From Telopea speciosissima (Eukaryota > Streptophyta > Magnoliopsida > Proteales > Proteaceae): a stretch of DNA of 64,000 bases. The notes under the pieces were generated by a model. That model saw only the letters and a list, made by a program, of their open reading frames with translations, did not search any database and was not told the DNA's origin. Positions within the stretch are counted from its first letter, which is position 1. The number at the start of each line of letters is the position of its first letter. The translations under genes and the position numbers were made by a program. The DNA lies in NCBI RefSeq assembly GCF_018873765.1, contig NC_057918.1:8688862-8752861 (forward strand), in the 5' to 3' direction. Below are positions 29,963-41,945 of this stretch, piece after piece.

Positions 29963-32900
29963 ATGCCTTTTGGGTTGGTCTCAGCATGGAACAAGAGGCG
30001 GAGAAGCAAGTCGCAGGATCACGTTGATCCTTGTATGTTTCTTCTTCTGATTGTCAGATTTTCTTGATGGTTGCCTGTGAGAGATTTTTTATTTACTTAA
30101 ATGGGAATTGGATTCTCGCGCTTTGAGTCAAGTTCTGAAATTTAACAAGGTATACCTACTTTTTCAGGGATATATAAGCCTGTAGAATTCTGGCAACTTG
30201 AAGTTCAGAATCCGCCAGTGAAAAGACGGCATGGGTCTTCAGTGTTCACCCTCAAGGAAATGGAGGAAGCAACATGTTCGTTCAGTGAAGAGAATTTGCT
30301 TGGGAAAGGAGGATTCGGGCGGGTTTATAAAGGAACCCTGAAGTCAGGAGAGGTATGTAGTCCCCCTCCCCTCTTCCTTTTCTTTTGGTTTCGTGTGTGT
30401 GTGTGTGTGTGTCTGTTGTGGGTTGGGGGGAGGGGGGGGGGTTGTTTTGAAATATGGTAGCTCTTGAAAGTCCACTTTTAAACATAATTAATCTTGGAAA
30501 GATCAAACACAGATTAATACAAGCAATAACAAGAACCACAGGGCTGAATTCCAGTCTCTCCTGTCAACCAAATGCATTTTGTATTCGAACAGCATTCCTG
30601 CAGTTGGAATTGCAGATGATTACTCCTGCAACAAATGCTTATTCCGTCCAAGTGCTTCTTTTTCTGATCGACTACATATAGTTGTAAACATCTTAATTGA
30701 AAGTTCGATTCTATCTGAACAACTCATTTTCAAATGATATTCACATTGTTCACAAATATTAATTTTTGCCTTAAAAAATTTCTGATTATTCCTCTGTTTC
30801 CTCCCCCCCCCCCCCCAACCCCAAAGATTTGTGAGCATTTGGAATAACTAGTGAATTACTTGTTGCATCGAAACATGTAAATGTTTACTAATCTGACTAA
30901 CATCAAACTTCGTAAAATAAAATTGTGAATAATTGAAAATTCCCAAACTTTCATTTCTCCTACCTGTTGTCCCCCCCCCCCCCCTTGGCTCTTCCTCTAA
31001 GGGGTTGTGTAACAATTGCATAATATCGGGCCTTTTTCATATAAAAGGGAATCGTTTGTTACAAAAGAACCAGAAGTGATGTGGATTATTCAATGAATTT
31101 ATTTCCATTTTTTTCCATTATAAGGTTGTAGCAATCAAGAAAATGGAGCTGCCACCATTTAAAGAAGCTGAAGGTGAACGGGAATTCCGTGTGGAAGTTG
31201 ACATCCTGAGCAGGTTGGACCACCCAAATCTTGTAGCTCTCATTGGTTATTGTGCAGATGGGAAACATCGATTTGTAGTATATGAATTTATGCACAATGG
31301 GAACCTACAAGATCACTTAAATGGTAGGGCCATTACCACACTCAGTAGTCCACACTACCTTATTTCTACCAATCTAGTGATGCAGTCAGGTGTCTAATTC
31401 ACTTTTGTGCTTGCATTTCTAGGAATATGTGAACTGAAAATGGACTGGCCTGTGAGGCTCAAAGTAGCACTTGGAGCAGCAAGGGGACTTGCTTATCTCC
31501 ATTCCAGTTCTGCAGTTGGGATTCCTATTGTTCATAGAGATTTCAAATCTACCAATATACTTTTAAGTGCAAATTTTGAAGCAAAGGTAATTTACTCTAC
31601 AAACCATTTGTCTGCTAGTTTATGTGTAATGGATATGACATAAATTGCTCTTGTTTCTCAGATCTCAGATTTTGGTCTCGCTAAATTGATGCCTGAGGGC
31701 CAGGAGATGTTTGTAACCACAAGGGTGCTTGGCACATTTGGTTATTTTGATCCTGAGTATACATCGGTATGAATTTTTATTTATAACTTTCTCCTCGTTG
31801 TTTATGCCTTTTGTGTTCACTTGCTTACCCTATTTTAGACTATCCGAGACATATGATTCCAAGAAAAATCCTTTGATTCATTTATTTTAGATCAAAAGAG
31901 TTCCTGTGAATTCTGCTAATCTAATAGGTGAGAACCTGGTTCCATCATCTCTATTTGATTTAAATAACTCCTTAAAACTGGCTTCCTTTCACATCCTGAA
32001 TAGGCTAGCAACACAAACTTGGGAGAAATTTCATATATAAATCTCCAGGATCCGGTTTTATCTTATACTTGGCTTGAATCACTCATTTTATATGCTAAAA
32101 TACATGGTTCAGGTTTTCAAGCAGAACTTTGGGGATCAATAATTCTTCTCTGAATACAGAACAATATATCCACTAGAGCCTATGGGCTTCCCTACCCCAT
32201 CTTTTTCCATCCCCCATCATAAATATGTATCATCTTCTGTACTTTGAGCCTGGCTATTCACATTATTCATTGAAAAATTACTGTGACTAACCCTGGTTCA
32301 AAGTGGTTAGAAGGGTCACTATATGCTTTTTTTCCTTTGATATCATTTTTCATTTTATTTTCTCTAAAATAATTTGCCCAATTTTCTATTTTATAATGTA
32401 CTTCATATTGTTAGGAGTTGGCTCTATATTGAATGTGTCTTTTTCCTCTTTAGAACAAGAATGATTTGTGAAAGGTGTCTAAGACTCTGGGTATTGGATG
32501 TTTATTACTATGGCCAGACAGGGAAGCTCACTTTACAAAGTGATGTTTATGCATTTGGAGTTGTTCTTCTGGAACTGTTGACCGGACGCAGAGCTGTTGA
32601 ATTGAATCAGGGGTCCACAGATCAAAACCTAGTATTACAGGTAAATTTGGTTCTTTAGTTTGAAGGGTGTAAGCAAAATTCAATAGAGACATCAACCATA
32701 ACAGTTTATCTGTGAATTATTCCAATAGAGACATCAACCATAACAGTTTATCTGTGAATTATTCAGGTTAGGCAGATATTGAATGATCGGAAGAAGTTGC
32801 GTAAGGTGATAGACCCTGAGATGTCTCGGAGTTCATACACAATGGATTCAATTGCCATGTTTGCCAATCTGGCATCTCGATGCGTCCGTGCTGAGAGTAG

Positions 32901-33003
32901 TGAGAGACCCTCGATGACAGAATGCGTAAGGGAACTACAACAGATTTCCACTATTAATGCAAAAGGCTTAAGCATGGGTATACGCTCATTCAAAATGGCC
33001 TGA
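29963..33003 (+). CDS. PBL28: PBL28-like receptor-like cytoplasmic kinase, 7 exons, 360 aa
   Basis: A serine/threonine kinase of the receptor-like cytoplasmic class (RLCK-VII-like), with no signal peptide or membrane segment; relatives relay signals from surface receptors. Exons: 29963-30032, 30168-30352, 31125-31323, 31423-31586, 31662-31766, 32518-32640, 32767-33003; all GT-AG and in frame. Start [17 protein letters not shown] matches PBL28 and has no N-terminal Gly for myristoylation. Kinase motifs: GKGGFGRVY (69-77), VAIKK with Lys90, HRD at 189-191 with [12 protein letters not shown] at 209-211, activation-loop [14 protein letters not shown], then [19 protein letters not shown] and ERPSM. 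The HRD arginine marks an RD kinase. All key residues are present, so it should be active. The overall sequence, including VEFWQLE and [15 protein letters not shown], is what I recall of Arabidopsis PBL28; I could not align it. Intron 6 carries an exact 42-base tandem duplication beside its acceptor. Confidence 0.95.
30803..30984. repeat. Two poly-C runs in PBL28 intron 2
   Basis: C-runs of 14 bases each lie at 30803-30816 and 30971-30984, and a G-rich run at 30423-30441 precedes them in the same intron. Such runs recur across the window. Confidence 0.8.
32681..32764 (+). repeat. Exact 42-base tandem duplication at a splice acceptor
   Basis: Positions 32681-32722 and 32723-32764 are identical as far as I can see (CAATAGAGACATCAACC ... 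GTGAATTATTC). The second copy ends directly before the AG of intron 6 of the kinase, so only the AG and not the upstream polypyrimidine context distinguishes the two. The first copy is followed by CA rather than AG. Confidence 0.9.
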
Positions 33004-33768
33004 AAACTAGAGCTATATTTTCAAAGAGTGAAAATCTGCATGAATCAAACAAAAATGTAATTTATTTTCTTTCATTTTGGGGTAGAGGTTATTGAACTAT
33101 TTGGAGTTTATGAAATATCCAGAAGCTCAATACTGTAATGTCAGTGTATTTTGATAGAACAGAAAAGAAAAATCCAGATATTTATTCAAGCCTGAAGAAA
33201 CCAAGGGAGCAGAGTGAGAGCTCAATGACCAATTGAGGCCTCTGTGTGTATGTGTGTGTTGTGTTCTTTCAGGAACAACTGAGACTCGGACATTTTACTC
33301 CACTTTCGAGATTCTATAGATTCTCATGCAGAATCAGAAAGGGAAATTTCAATGATTTCTCAATTTACGTGGGACCTGCTTATTGTAGCACATTCAGTTT
33401 CACTCTTCTCTTTATGAAAATTCACAAAGAACTTCAACCAAAGAAGCTCAACACAACTATAAATGGAGCGCTAATTGAAGATAATTACTGAACAGACAGC
33501 TTTTGCAGTTTTGGTATGTCAAACTTAGGTATTACATGAGATATTTAACTGCTATTGAGGAGAAAAGGTTGAAAAGGGGATGAAGATTAATGAGATGTTA
33601 AATCTGGACAACATACAAATAGGTAAGTTTTCTCAGACTCTTGTTGCAGCCATTCTTCAAGATACTTGTTCCCACAAGGGATTAACTATTTCAAAAGCGA
33701 CCTTAGAAACAAAGCATCCAATTAAAAAAAAATACGAGTCAGAGCAAGGCTCCTGCATAGCAAAGGAG
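33004..33768. other. PBL28 3' flank
   Basis: Probable 3' untranslated region and downstream sequence. It has a GT-rich patch near 33244-33260. No further gene was recognised. Confidence 0.4.
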
Positions 33769-34811
33769 CTACATCTTACTAACAAATAGGTTCCAAATTT
33801 CATTTAAACAGGAGGCTTCCTTTAAGGTTTTTCGAACTACACCCCTGCCCAAGAGAGATTTCTTCCAGATCTCCCAACAAAGACTGTCCCAAGATGCAAT
33901 GAGACTCCAGCCATCTGAATGTCCCTTGCCATGCTCAACATAAGCAAGAAGCAATCCTAGAATCCAGCCTTTAATTTGATTGGTGTGCAAGAAAAAACAT
34001 GAACTGAACCAAGCAGGACTGACAAGAGGGCATTTGAGCGTCGCACAACAACTGTCCTCTCGTTGCCACAACAGAAATTTACAGAGCTGTCTTTTAGCCA
34101 CCATCAGAAAGCCTGAGTAGCACACCTCCACATAAAGAGCTTCAGCTTCAGAGGTACATATATATTCCATATTTCCATCCCTACACTGTTGCTAAGAGAG
34201 GAGGTTCCACACTCAGCCAACTGGAAACCCATTCTCTGAGAGAATATTACTGGATAATCTAATTTTGCAGTATTACAACATGTTCTTAGAGAACTTCCAA
34301 TCCGTCCATCAGCTCTCTTAGTAAGCTCATAGGCATCTTTAGAAGCTCAGTTGCCTTATAAAGTAAAAAATTGATCTAGCCTTGGCTGGACTCTACATTT
34401 CTTAATCAGGTCAATGAAATCACAATCAGTTGTGGGTGAGTGGATTGAGGCTCCAGTGTAATAACTCTATCATTTGGTGGCCCATGCAGTCAACTGTTTT
34501 CCTAAATTATAACAGATCTGTCATTCCTCTGCATTGAAGGAATTCCTGTTTTAGAAAATCCTTTCCCTTCCAAGTTCCAAGAGCTTTCAAAAGTACAGGA
34601 GGCAATCTGACAGGACTCCAACCAAGGAGGTAGAAAGGAGCTTCAGGTTCTGCATCCTCAATGTGTACCATACTTGGAACATAAGAGTACCTAACTTATA
34701 CAAGGGGAAACCATCTGGACAACTGTTGACTGCATTCTGTTGGCTGTTACAAACAAGGCACCTGATTGGGCTGACCATCGTTCCAGATTGATTTTCCTTT
34801 GCAATAACCAT
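33769..34811 (-). mobile_element. Possible LINE remnant
   Basis: On the minus strand a first frame (34811-34587) has RCLVCNSQQ and, later, FQVWYTL, like the Cys-x2-Cys and VW parts of LINE zf-RVT regions. A second frame (34170-33769) has IKGWILGLL, then SDGWSLIASWDSLCWEIWKK, like the linker before RNase H. The order of these pieces fits one LINE, but many stops and frame changes intervene and no reverse-transcriptase core is visible. The match is weaker than at 6-7.5 kb. Confidence 0.4.
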
Positions 34812-35009
34812 AAGGGAAAGGAATCAAATAGAAGAGGGTGGGGGTGGGGGGATCAAGATCTTATATTTGAGATATGTGCAACAGAATTAAGTGTTCGTCA
34901 CCACAAAAACCAGCTATTACAGATGGAAAGAGGAGTGAGTTTGTCAAGAGGAGAACCCAGTTGCACACGTTGCATATGCATTGGAAAACATTATTCACTT
35001 TTGCAACCT

Positions 35010-38000
35010 TCATGAAGGAAATTCCTCATCAGGGTTTGCGATATCCACTTCTGAGTGGTCTTTCAAAATTGACAATCTCTTGCACATCAAGTGCTTACGT
35101 GGCTGGAATATCAACAGGAAAAAGATGCTATCTGTCTTGACAGGGCTGTAACCTGCTTTAGTATACAGTTTTAAAGGAGCTGTATCGATCATTCTGCAGT
35201 GCAGGTAAACATCTCTTGAAGTACAACTCATCTGCGATATCAGTTCTTCACATGCCTTCAAAAGATGCCAACCAATGCCCCTCCTGAAAAGTTCCAGAAG
35301 AAACAACTTAAAACTGGCTGTTAGATGATAAGTAAGAAATGTTAATCAGCAACATGCAGAATTCTAACTGCATTATTCAAAAGGGAAATAACAATTATAT
35401 ATATGGGTATGCTCAAACAGATGATTCACAGTCTATGGTGTAACGTCATCATATATCCAAAATAACAGTTATATAGTCAACCCTTCTTATTGCAACTGAA
35501 ATGAGCAAAATTTCCTATAAAAAATAAAAAGATAAAAAAAAACTTTGAAACATTGTAAGTGGAGCGGCAATGGTGACACAATATAGGAGTTCAGCATATT
35601 TTACAGGTACAAAGTCTAGAGGGTGAGCCTTAGTGCAACAGTAAGGTTGCTCTATTCAACCTGGCAGTCATGGGTTCGAATCAAGGAAACAGCCTCTCCG
35701 TGTAGCGAGGGTAAGACTGCGTATATCTGCCCTTTGCCAGACCCTGCAGTAGCGGGAGCCTCATGCTCTGGGACACCCTTTTTAAAGTCTTGATTTTTCC
35801 ACCTATGCCTTGGTTTTCAGATTCAACTTAGTTTGACCTTTTAGGTTTGGTCTTGCGTTTTGCATCTCGAGGTTTTCTTTGTCTGAGGAAATTTTATTAC
35901 CACTAAAGAAGTATTTTGCTTCCTTTTGTACTAAAGTAGGTTTGGGTTCAACATGCGAATTGAAAAACCAAAATTGTGATTCTTTTAGTGGTTTCTATGT
36001 CAAAGAATGAGATTAAAGGTTCAAGGCACTTTTTCAGAAACTACGAAAAGGAAATGAATTTTGAATCTGTTTCAAATAGATGAAGGCTGTGGCAAAAAAA
36101 AATTTCTCCTCTTTTTGCTCACTCCAAAAGAAATAAAATATTCTTTTCAGAAAAGGTTTCTTCAGATAGCACACCTGAGAAGGAATCTCTTGACAGCCCA
36201 TGTTGTCTATGCCATGTCAAAGGGTGACATGGCAATTCTGGCAGTTGGATATCTAGGGAATGATCTGGATTGGTCATATGTTGAACTTCAAACTCAAAAA
36301 AGTACATGTTGGGAAGCAATGCCTTCCCGTATGTGTACGAATCAAAGATAAAACAACCCACAAAAGGTGTGTGTGCAAATACTAGAAGCAAAAGAAAAAC
36401 AAGCAATCACAACACCAAATTTAACGTGGAAAACCCTTCAATGTGAAGGGAAAAACAACTGGACAAATCCGAGGGGAATCCAATAAATCAAATGAGGATT
36501 ACAATGTTTTTCTTCTCAAAATTTTGCCCAAAATTTAAGGATTACAACAAGAATAAGAGAACAATACCACTTGAAGAAGTACAAGGTACCTCACAAGCAT
36601 TAACAAGATGAATCTTCCCACCTCTAAACGCTATAAAGGTGTCTTCCAATAGCTTGGAGAACCAACCGAAAGCATAAACAACAGTTTCAGTTATTTGGCT
36701 AGATCAAGAGCATGAGATATAGTAGAAAACGGCCTCAAGAATGACTCAAATGTAAGGAGAACCCTTTGCTGAAATTTTGCACTTCTTTTCCAAGAGTGCT
36801 TCAAAACCCTTGTTTTGACTTCTCAAACAAGGTTGCCCATTCTTCTCCTTGAAGGATTTTCACATTCAGCAAGAAAGGCAATGAATGATTTTTTTTTAAT
36901 GTACAGCTGGATGAACGGCTATACCCGACTTTGGTTCACGTGGGAATTCCAATCCTCGAGTGTTGTGTAAGTTGGTTCAGTTTGTTTTCATTTGAGCCGG
37001 TCATTTTAGTAACGGTGCGACTCATAAAAAGAAATCAAAGATAAGATCTAAGAGAATGCAACACATGTAGTGGTCATTATAGTGGTTCCTTCTGATCCTA
37101 GAAAACACGTGAAAAAACGAGCAAGGGCTGAAATGAGAAAGGTTTGTAGACTCGTGACATAGCAAAAGGGAAAAAAAGATGTGCTAACGTGCACCGGCTT
37201 TCGTGCTAAGTGCTTGCATGACTTCAATTTGCAAGGTGGAGATCTCAAGAACACCTCCAACATCAGTTGGCAGTTTTGAGGTTGCATCACTGGGTAAGCA
37301 GAACCAAAGATGATGGACAACGAGGTTAAGAAAAAACTAGTATGCCATACAACAGATGAAAATGCTACCAGCCTAATTTCTTAGCTTTTAACTGCCCAGC
37401 TGCAAAACTGCAGAAATTATTACACAGTTCCTGCATACACTAACTAAGACAACAATGTAGAGGAAGTTACCATGCAGAGAGTGTGATTGCAGGGAACTGC
37501 AACCACATGTGCACATTAGCTTCTCTAATTTGTACCAAAAATGGGCCATACTGAACTCATTTGTTTGTGAAGCTACACTTAGTTGTACCAAAATATGAAC
37601 TATCAATAAATTTCCTGAAATGGAATGAAATTCAGTAAAAAACCAAAACAAGCAGTTGAGAACCAGATGATTCGGTCGAATTTCTAATTTTAAGGTTACG
37701 GAATGTCTAAAATTCTCATTAGAGGCATAGGATAATGACTTATTGGGACTTAACCCTTCCTGTCAGTTTGTCTGATTGAAGTATAAGATTCCATTGACTT
37801 CTTACATTTTTATTTCTGTGACTGTGATCATTCAATTACTATTGGGTGAACCCAACCCTGGATTGCCCGACCTACTAAACTGATAAGAGGAGTACCAGTT
37901 CAGTATTAACAGCCAAAGAGGAACCCTCCCAATACAACACCGACAAGGTATGAAATCTGGGATGAATAACCCCAATGGCCTGGACATAAATGGATCCAGT

Positions 38001-38978
38001 GAAGGCATCTCTTGCTTCTTATTGCCAAACAGATTTTCAAGTCCAATCTTTCTGAAGCATCTAAATGCCATGCTCCTACCTTTAACACAGTGAACGACTG
38101 GAAGGAGAATTATACCAAACAGGGTCATCTGTATGAACCAGAGCCATCAGACTGAAGGAAGTAAATTAATTTTAGTCATAACATCTGCAAGGACATGAAA
38201 GCGTTTAACAGATACAGGTCTAGAGATGCCCACAACTACAAACTTGAGAAACAAAATAAATTCATAGATTATAATTGAAGAAGGAAGCAAATTCTCACAT
38301 AAAACAGGCAAAGCCGTAAACATACCTTCGGAGCTGCTTCTTCACAGACATATTACATATGTAAGGGGAGTCCTTCGGAGGAGTGGGGGTTGGAGGAGAA
38401 GCATTGGCACCTTGGTTATTGAAAGAAACTTCAACCGTACCTGCCAACTCCTCTTCACCATCTTCTCCTCTGTAAAACCCAATGAGCGTAGCCATGTGGG
38501 GAATTAGGTCTCTCCTCTCAATCAAATACTGATTCACCAAGAAGGCCAAGAAACGGACGTAACCGAAAGGTACAAACATGGATTCTGCAAACGACTCGGA
38601 AAGCAACCCAACTGTGGCATTGATCTCTTCTGCTTCCATCACACGAACAAACAATGACCCAGAAACAACTTCATGAGAATATCTGAAATTCTGTAGGATT
38701 TGCAGCTTCTTGGATTCTTCGCTACAAAGAAACCCGCCAGTTCTTTGAGGGTCGTTGAGATATGGTTCAGAGGAAGAAGAATGAGGCGAGGAATACACAG
38801 GAGAAAACTTCAAATTGTCGAATTCGTGCACAAGGAGCAGAGGGTGCGCAGGTTTAGGAGGTAAGGATGTGGTGGAGAAGGCGCGGAATGGATTTAGGAC
38901 AGGGTTCCTTAGGGGCTGAGTGTAAAGGTGGGCGTGGCGAGGATCTGAGCAGAAAAACAAGGAGAAAGTTGCAGCCAT
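35010..38978 (-). CDS. GNAT-family N-acetyltransferase, probably plastid, 2 exons, 308 aa
   Basis: GNAT enzymes move an acetyl group from acetyl-CoA to an amine; several plant members work in the chloroplast on protein N-termini or lysines. Exon 1 is 38978-38326 and exon 2 is 35283-35010, joined GT-AG in frame across a 3 kb intron. Residues 1-45 (MAATFSLFFCSDPRHAHLY, rich in Ser, Pro and basic residues, few acids) look like a chloroplast transit peptide. The acetyl-CoA motif A is formed exactly at the join: PYICNMSVKKQLRR followed by RGIGWHLLKACEEL, giving R217-x-x-G220-x-G222. Exon 2 then has DVYLHCRMIDTAPLKLYTKAGY, the usual motif B region. No break is seen. The substrate is not evident, and I cannot assign it to a numbered Arabidopsis GNAT. 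The intron carries a SINE and a probable LTR fossil. Confidence 0.87.
35611..35790 (+). mobile_element. Au-type SINE with target-site duplication, in GNAT intron
   Basis: The body (about 35618-35783) has all Au SINE blocks: GGGTGAGCCTTAGTGCAAC (A-box region), CATGGGTTCGAATCAAGG (B-box region), AACAGCCTCTCC, GGGTAAGACTGCGTATA, CAGACCCTGCAGTAGCGGGA and CTCATGCTCTGGGACACCC with a short T-run at the end, as usual for this family. It is flanked by AAAGTCT at 35611-35617 and again at 35784-35790, a 7-base target duplication. It is antisense to the GNAT gene. Confidence 0.9.
36370..36870. mobile_element. Possible LTR fossil in GNAT intron
   Basis: TTTAACGTGGAAAACCCTTC followed by GTGAAGGGAAAAAC, and a later ATTACAATG, are words I associate with the LTRs of plant Ty1/copia elements, where TTAACGTGG...AAAACCC is common. 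No inner region was recognised and the ends are uncertain. It looks like an old, broken fragment. Confidence 0.35.
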
Positions 38979-40798
38979 GTAGAGCAGTCAGTCCTGACTC
39001 CTGAGTCGTTTAATGGATTGGAAAGAAAAAGAAGTGTTGCTCTGCTCGTGGTAGAGTGTCAATGTTGGCGGTCATCATTCGAACAATCGATAGAAAGGAA
39101 GAACAAGTATGCTGTATGCAATTGTTCGATAATTGTTTATTCACAAGACTCACCACCTACGCTGAAGAAAACAAAATTGCAAATTGGATAATGGATCTGA
39201 GATTCTAAGCAAGTGGAGATGGTTGTTGTTCCAAGAACCTCACCTCCTCAATTTAGTTAAAGAAACCCAAGAAGGACCATAACAAATTATCAATCACATG
39301 TCCAAAAAAGTTGCTCTTTTGATCACAGAATTTATAGTAAATTATCCTCATCCTTCGATTTTTGTCTTTGCCTTTCTGGGTATATCAACAAGATTATAAT
39401 TTTGGAATTTCTTCTTAAAGGAAGGAAGCAGAGAAGTGGCTGGGGTGACACCTATGATTGCATCCGTCCAAGGATCAATCAAGACCATTGGATCCTTTCT
39501 CTAGTCTCCTCTACTTCTAGTCTTCTAGTTTTTTCTCCATATCTGTACTTCTGGTCTGATCGACTAATCTTGATTCTTCAGAACTGGTCTTTGCAGGCAT
39601 AGCCATGAAGCTTACAACAAGTTTCAAATTTTAGTGTGTCAAATCCATTCCAGTATTTAAGTCTTTTTCATACTGGTCAAGACTCACGACTCTATTTTTC
39701 TTTTTGGGTAACGGACTCACGACTCTATTCGAGTGAGATAAACTAAAGTTGAATCTTTTGAGACATACAGTGAAGGCTACGGTATCTACCTGTGTGTGTG
39801 GGAGACCACTAGACCAGGAGTAAAACACACTGTTGTTTCTTGATTTCTTTCCAAAGAGCCCCATTATGAATTGCCCTGAATGTGTTCTTCCTCTGAATTG
39901 TGCTTAATTTCTTCAGGCACCACAAAAGCAAAAGTGCAGCAAGTTGGGTCTAAGAGCTCGTCTCTAATGGAGAAAAACTTGAGGGTCAGAAGCTCAGTGT
40001 AAAAAACCAAAATTACGAAACGATCATCCAATCAGGCCACGTGTCACAGCAAGGATGTACGCTACGTACGTGTCTTTGGGGTAAAGAGGAAAAAGGACTA
40101 ATCTCTGAGTTTGGACTTTGGAACTCTTTGGAGATGGCGTGCGTCGGTATATTTCAGTCGTAAAAGAAGAAAAATGTTTGCTGTTATTCGTAGAAGAAGA
40201 TAAAATGTTTACTCTTTACTCTCCCGGCACTGCAAAGGTACAGACACAAGCAGCAGTGACCAACAATGATGAAGCCGTAGACAAACCAAAAAGGGGGTTT
40301 CGGTTTGGGCATTCGTGAAAGACTCGTAACCCCATAAGTACGGGATGATTGGTATGATTTCTCAAGATCTTTACAGCCTTGTTTGTTCTCTCTCAGCTTC
40401 CTCTCCTTTTTCGTGTACTCCATGTGGGGCAGCATCACATGTTGTTTGGCCTTTAACCCAATTGCATAGATACTGTGTTTGATCCATTCTTTCTTCCCTC
40501 TATAATTGCGAACCACCTCGTTTAATTGTTTCTTCAGTTATTAATTGGGTTCCCTTCCTTTTATTCAGGGAGGATTTATATTTGTTTCTTTAGGATTTAA
40601 ATTTTCTTCTTCTGGGTATTGCCGAACCATTCCACTGCCAACCTCTCTGGGTTTTGGATTCTTCTTAACCTATCGTCACTCATTTCTGTTCTCGAATTTT
40701 GCATTCTTAGTTGGTGGATTGTTTTTTTTTTTGGTTGCTGTTCTTCGACTTTCTTTCTTGGGGGCAAGTTTTTTTTATCTGAAGGTCGAATCAAGAAA
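38979..40798. other. Intergenic region between GNAT and the 2H-phosphoesterase-like gene
   Basis: The two genes diverge from here, so it should hold both promoters and leaders. No clear TATA box could be assigned. Short frames around 40118-40318 and 40545-40844 lack recognisable domains; the frame beginning at 40619 is an in-frame extension of the next gene. Confidence 0.45.
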
Positions 40799-41350
40799 AT
40801 GTCGCAAGGCTTTGCAGTTGAACTTTACTTCGACCCAGCACTAGAAAACCAGGTCTTGAAGGCTTGGAATGTCTTAGCACGGCGTCAGATCAGCACCCAG
40901 CTTATTGAGATGGAATCTCGGCCACACATCACCCTTCTATCCAGTCCTCTTCTCGATCCTCCTAAACTGGAAAGCATCGTAAGGAACTTTGCTTCGAAGC
41001 AAGAACCTCTGGCTCTTTCTTTCTCTACCATTGGAAGCTTCCCAAATGGAGGCAGCGCTCTCTTTCTTGGCCCAACTCCTTCACTAGCACTGCTTCAATT
41101 CCACTCGCAATTGTGTGATGCACTGAGAAAGGAAAACGTGGAAATCAGTGAGGAATATAGCCCGGACTCCTGGGTCCCTTTCTGCTCGGTTGCGCAAGAA
41201 GTTCCCAAGAATCGGATGGCTGAGGCTTTCAGTGTTCTGCGAGATTTGAAATTGCCTGTTACTGGGTATGCAATGGATATCGGCTTGGTAGAGTTTTCCC
41301 CCGTTCGTGAGATTTTCTCATACCCTCTTGGGAGTGTACCTGAAGCTTGA
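40799..41350 (+). CDS. 2H-phosphoesterase / RNA-ligase-like protein, single exon, 183 aa
   Basis: Members of the 2H superfamily (2'-5' RNA ligase, cyclic phosphodiesterase) act on RNA or cyclic nucleotides with two His-x-Thr/Ser motifs. The first is present: RPHITL, H43-I-T45. At the expected second site the sequence is SWVPFCSVAQ, with Phe128-Cys-Ser130 where His-x-Thr/Ser is expected. By memory, related plant proteins read much the same (PFC in this place), so the loss is probably a family trait rather than a local fault; this needs an alignment. The remainder (YFDPALENQVLKAWNVLARR, FSTIGSFPNGGSALFLGPTP, GLVEFSPVREIFSYPLG) is intact. The start MSQGF is chosen because the family begins there; an upstream in-frame ATG at 40619 would add 60 low-complexity residues. 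Substrate and activity are unknown. Confidence 0.88.
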   Translation: MSQGFAVELYFDPALENQVLKAWNVLARRQISTQLIEMESRPHITLLSSPLLDPPKLESIVRNFASKQEPLALSFSTIGSFPNGGSALFLGPTPSLALLQFHSQLCDALRKENVEISEEYSPDSWVPFCSVAQEVPKNRMAEAFSVLRDLKLPVTGYAMDIGLVEFSPVREIFSYPLGSVPEA

Positions 41351-41846
41351 GGTATCAGGATGACGTTTCTGATTTTCCTCTCGTTCACTAAATTTTATTT
41401 CTTTAAATGCACTTGCGTTCGTGAATGGTTCTACTTATGATTTTGGAGCATGGTTATAGATGCATGATATTATCTATTTTCTGTTATTTTTATTTGCTAT
41501 TAAGATTGTGATTGTCTGGCTGGCTGTAAGAACTTTTGGGGTAGCATTTGAACTGAATTTTCTTTTTCTTTTTTTTCATACTAAGAGAAAGTTATTAGAT
41601 TCCCAGCCAAGAGGTTGTTTCTCAAGAAAATTCAAGTGGATGTGAAGCATTTCCATTTGCACAAACAATAGATGGATTCTAATTATTTTTGCTGAATTTA
41701 ATTATGCAAATTGTAAATAGAAAACATTTGGTTACACTGTAATTTTCTGAGCTTTTAAAATGTTTATTTGATTTCAATGCTTTCATTTGGAGATCAGTAA
41801 TTGAATTTTCCTGATAAATACACACACACACAAACCTAATCTTTTT

Positions 41847-41945
41847 GGGTTTGTTTGTTTTAGTCCATTAAGGACATCTTGCAGTATTTAGAATAGGGTT
41901 TGTTTGGTTTAGTCCATTAAGGGCATCTTGCAGTATTTAGAATAA
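41847..41945. repeat. Tandem duplication downstream of the 2H gene
   Basis: A 49-base unit beginning GGGTTTGTTTG and containing TAGTCCATTAAG, GCATCTTGCAGTATTTAGAATA occurs twice at 41847-41895 and 41896-41945, with about three differences, one an indel. Non-coding. Confidence 0.8.

Noticed and set aside
40619-40798. Upstream in-frame start for the 2H-phosphoesterase-like protein
   Set aside because: It adds 60 residues of Phe/Leu/Ser-rich sequence with no family match; the family begins at MSQGF.
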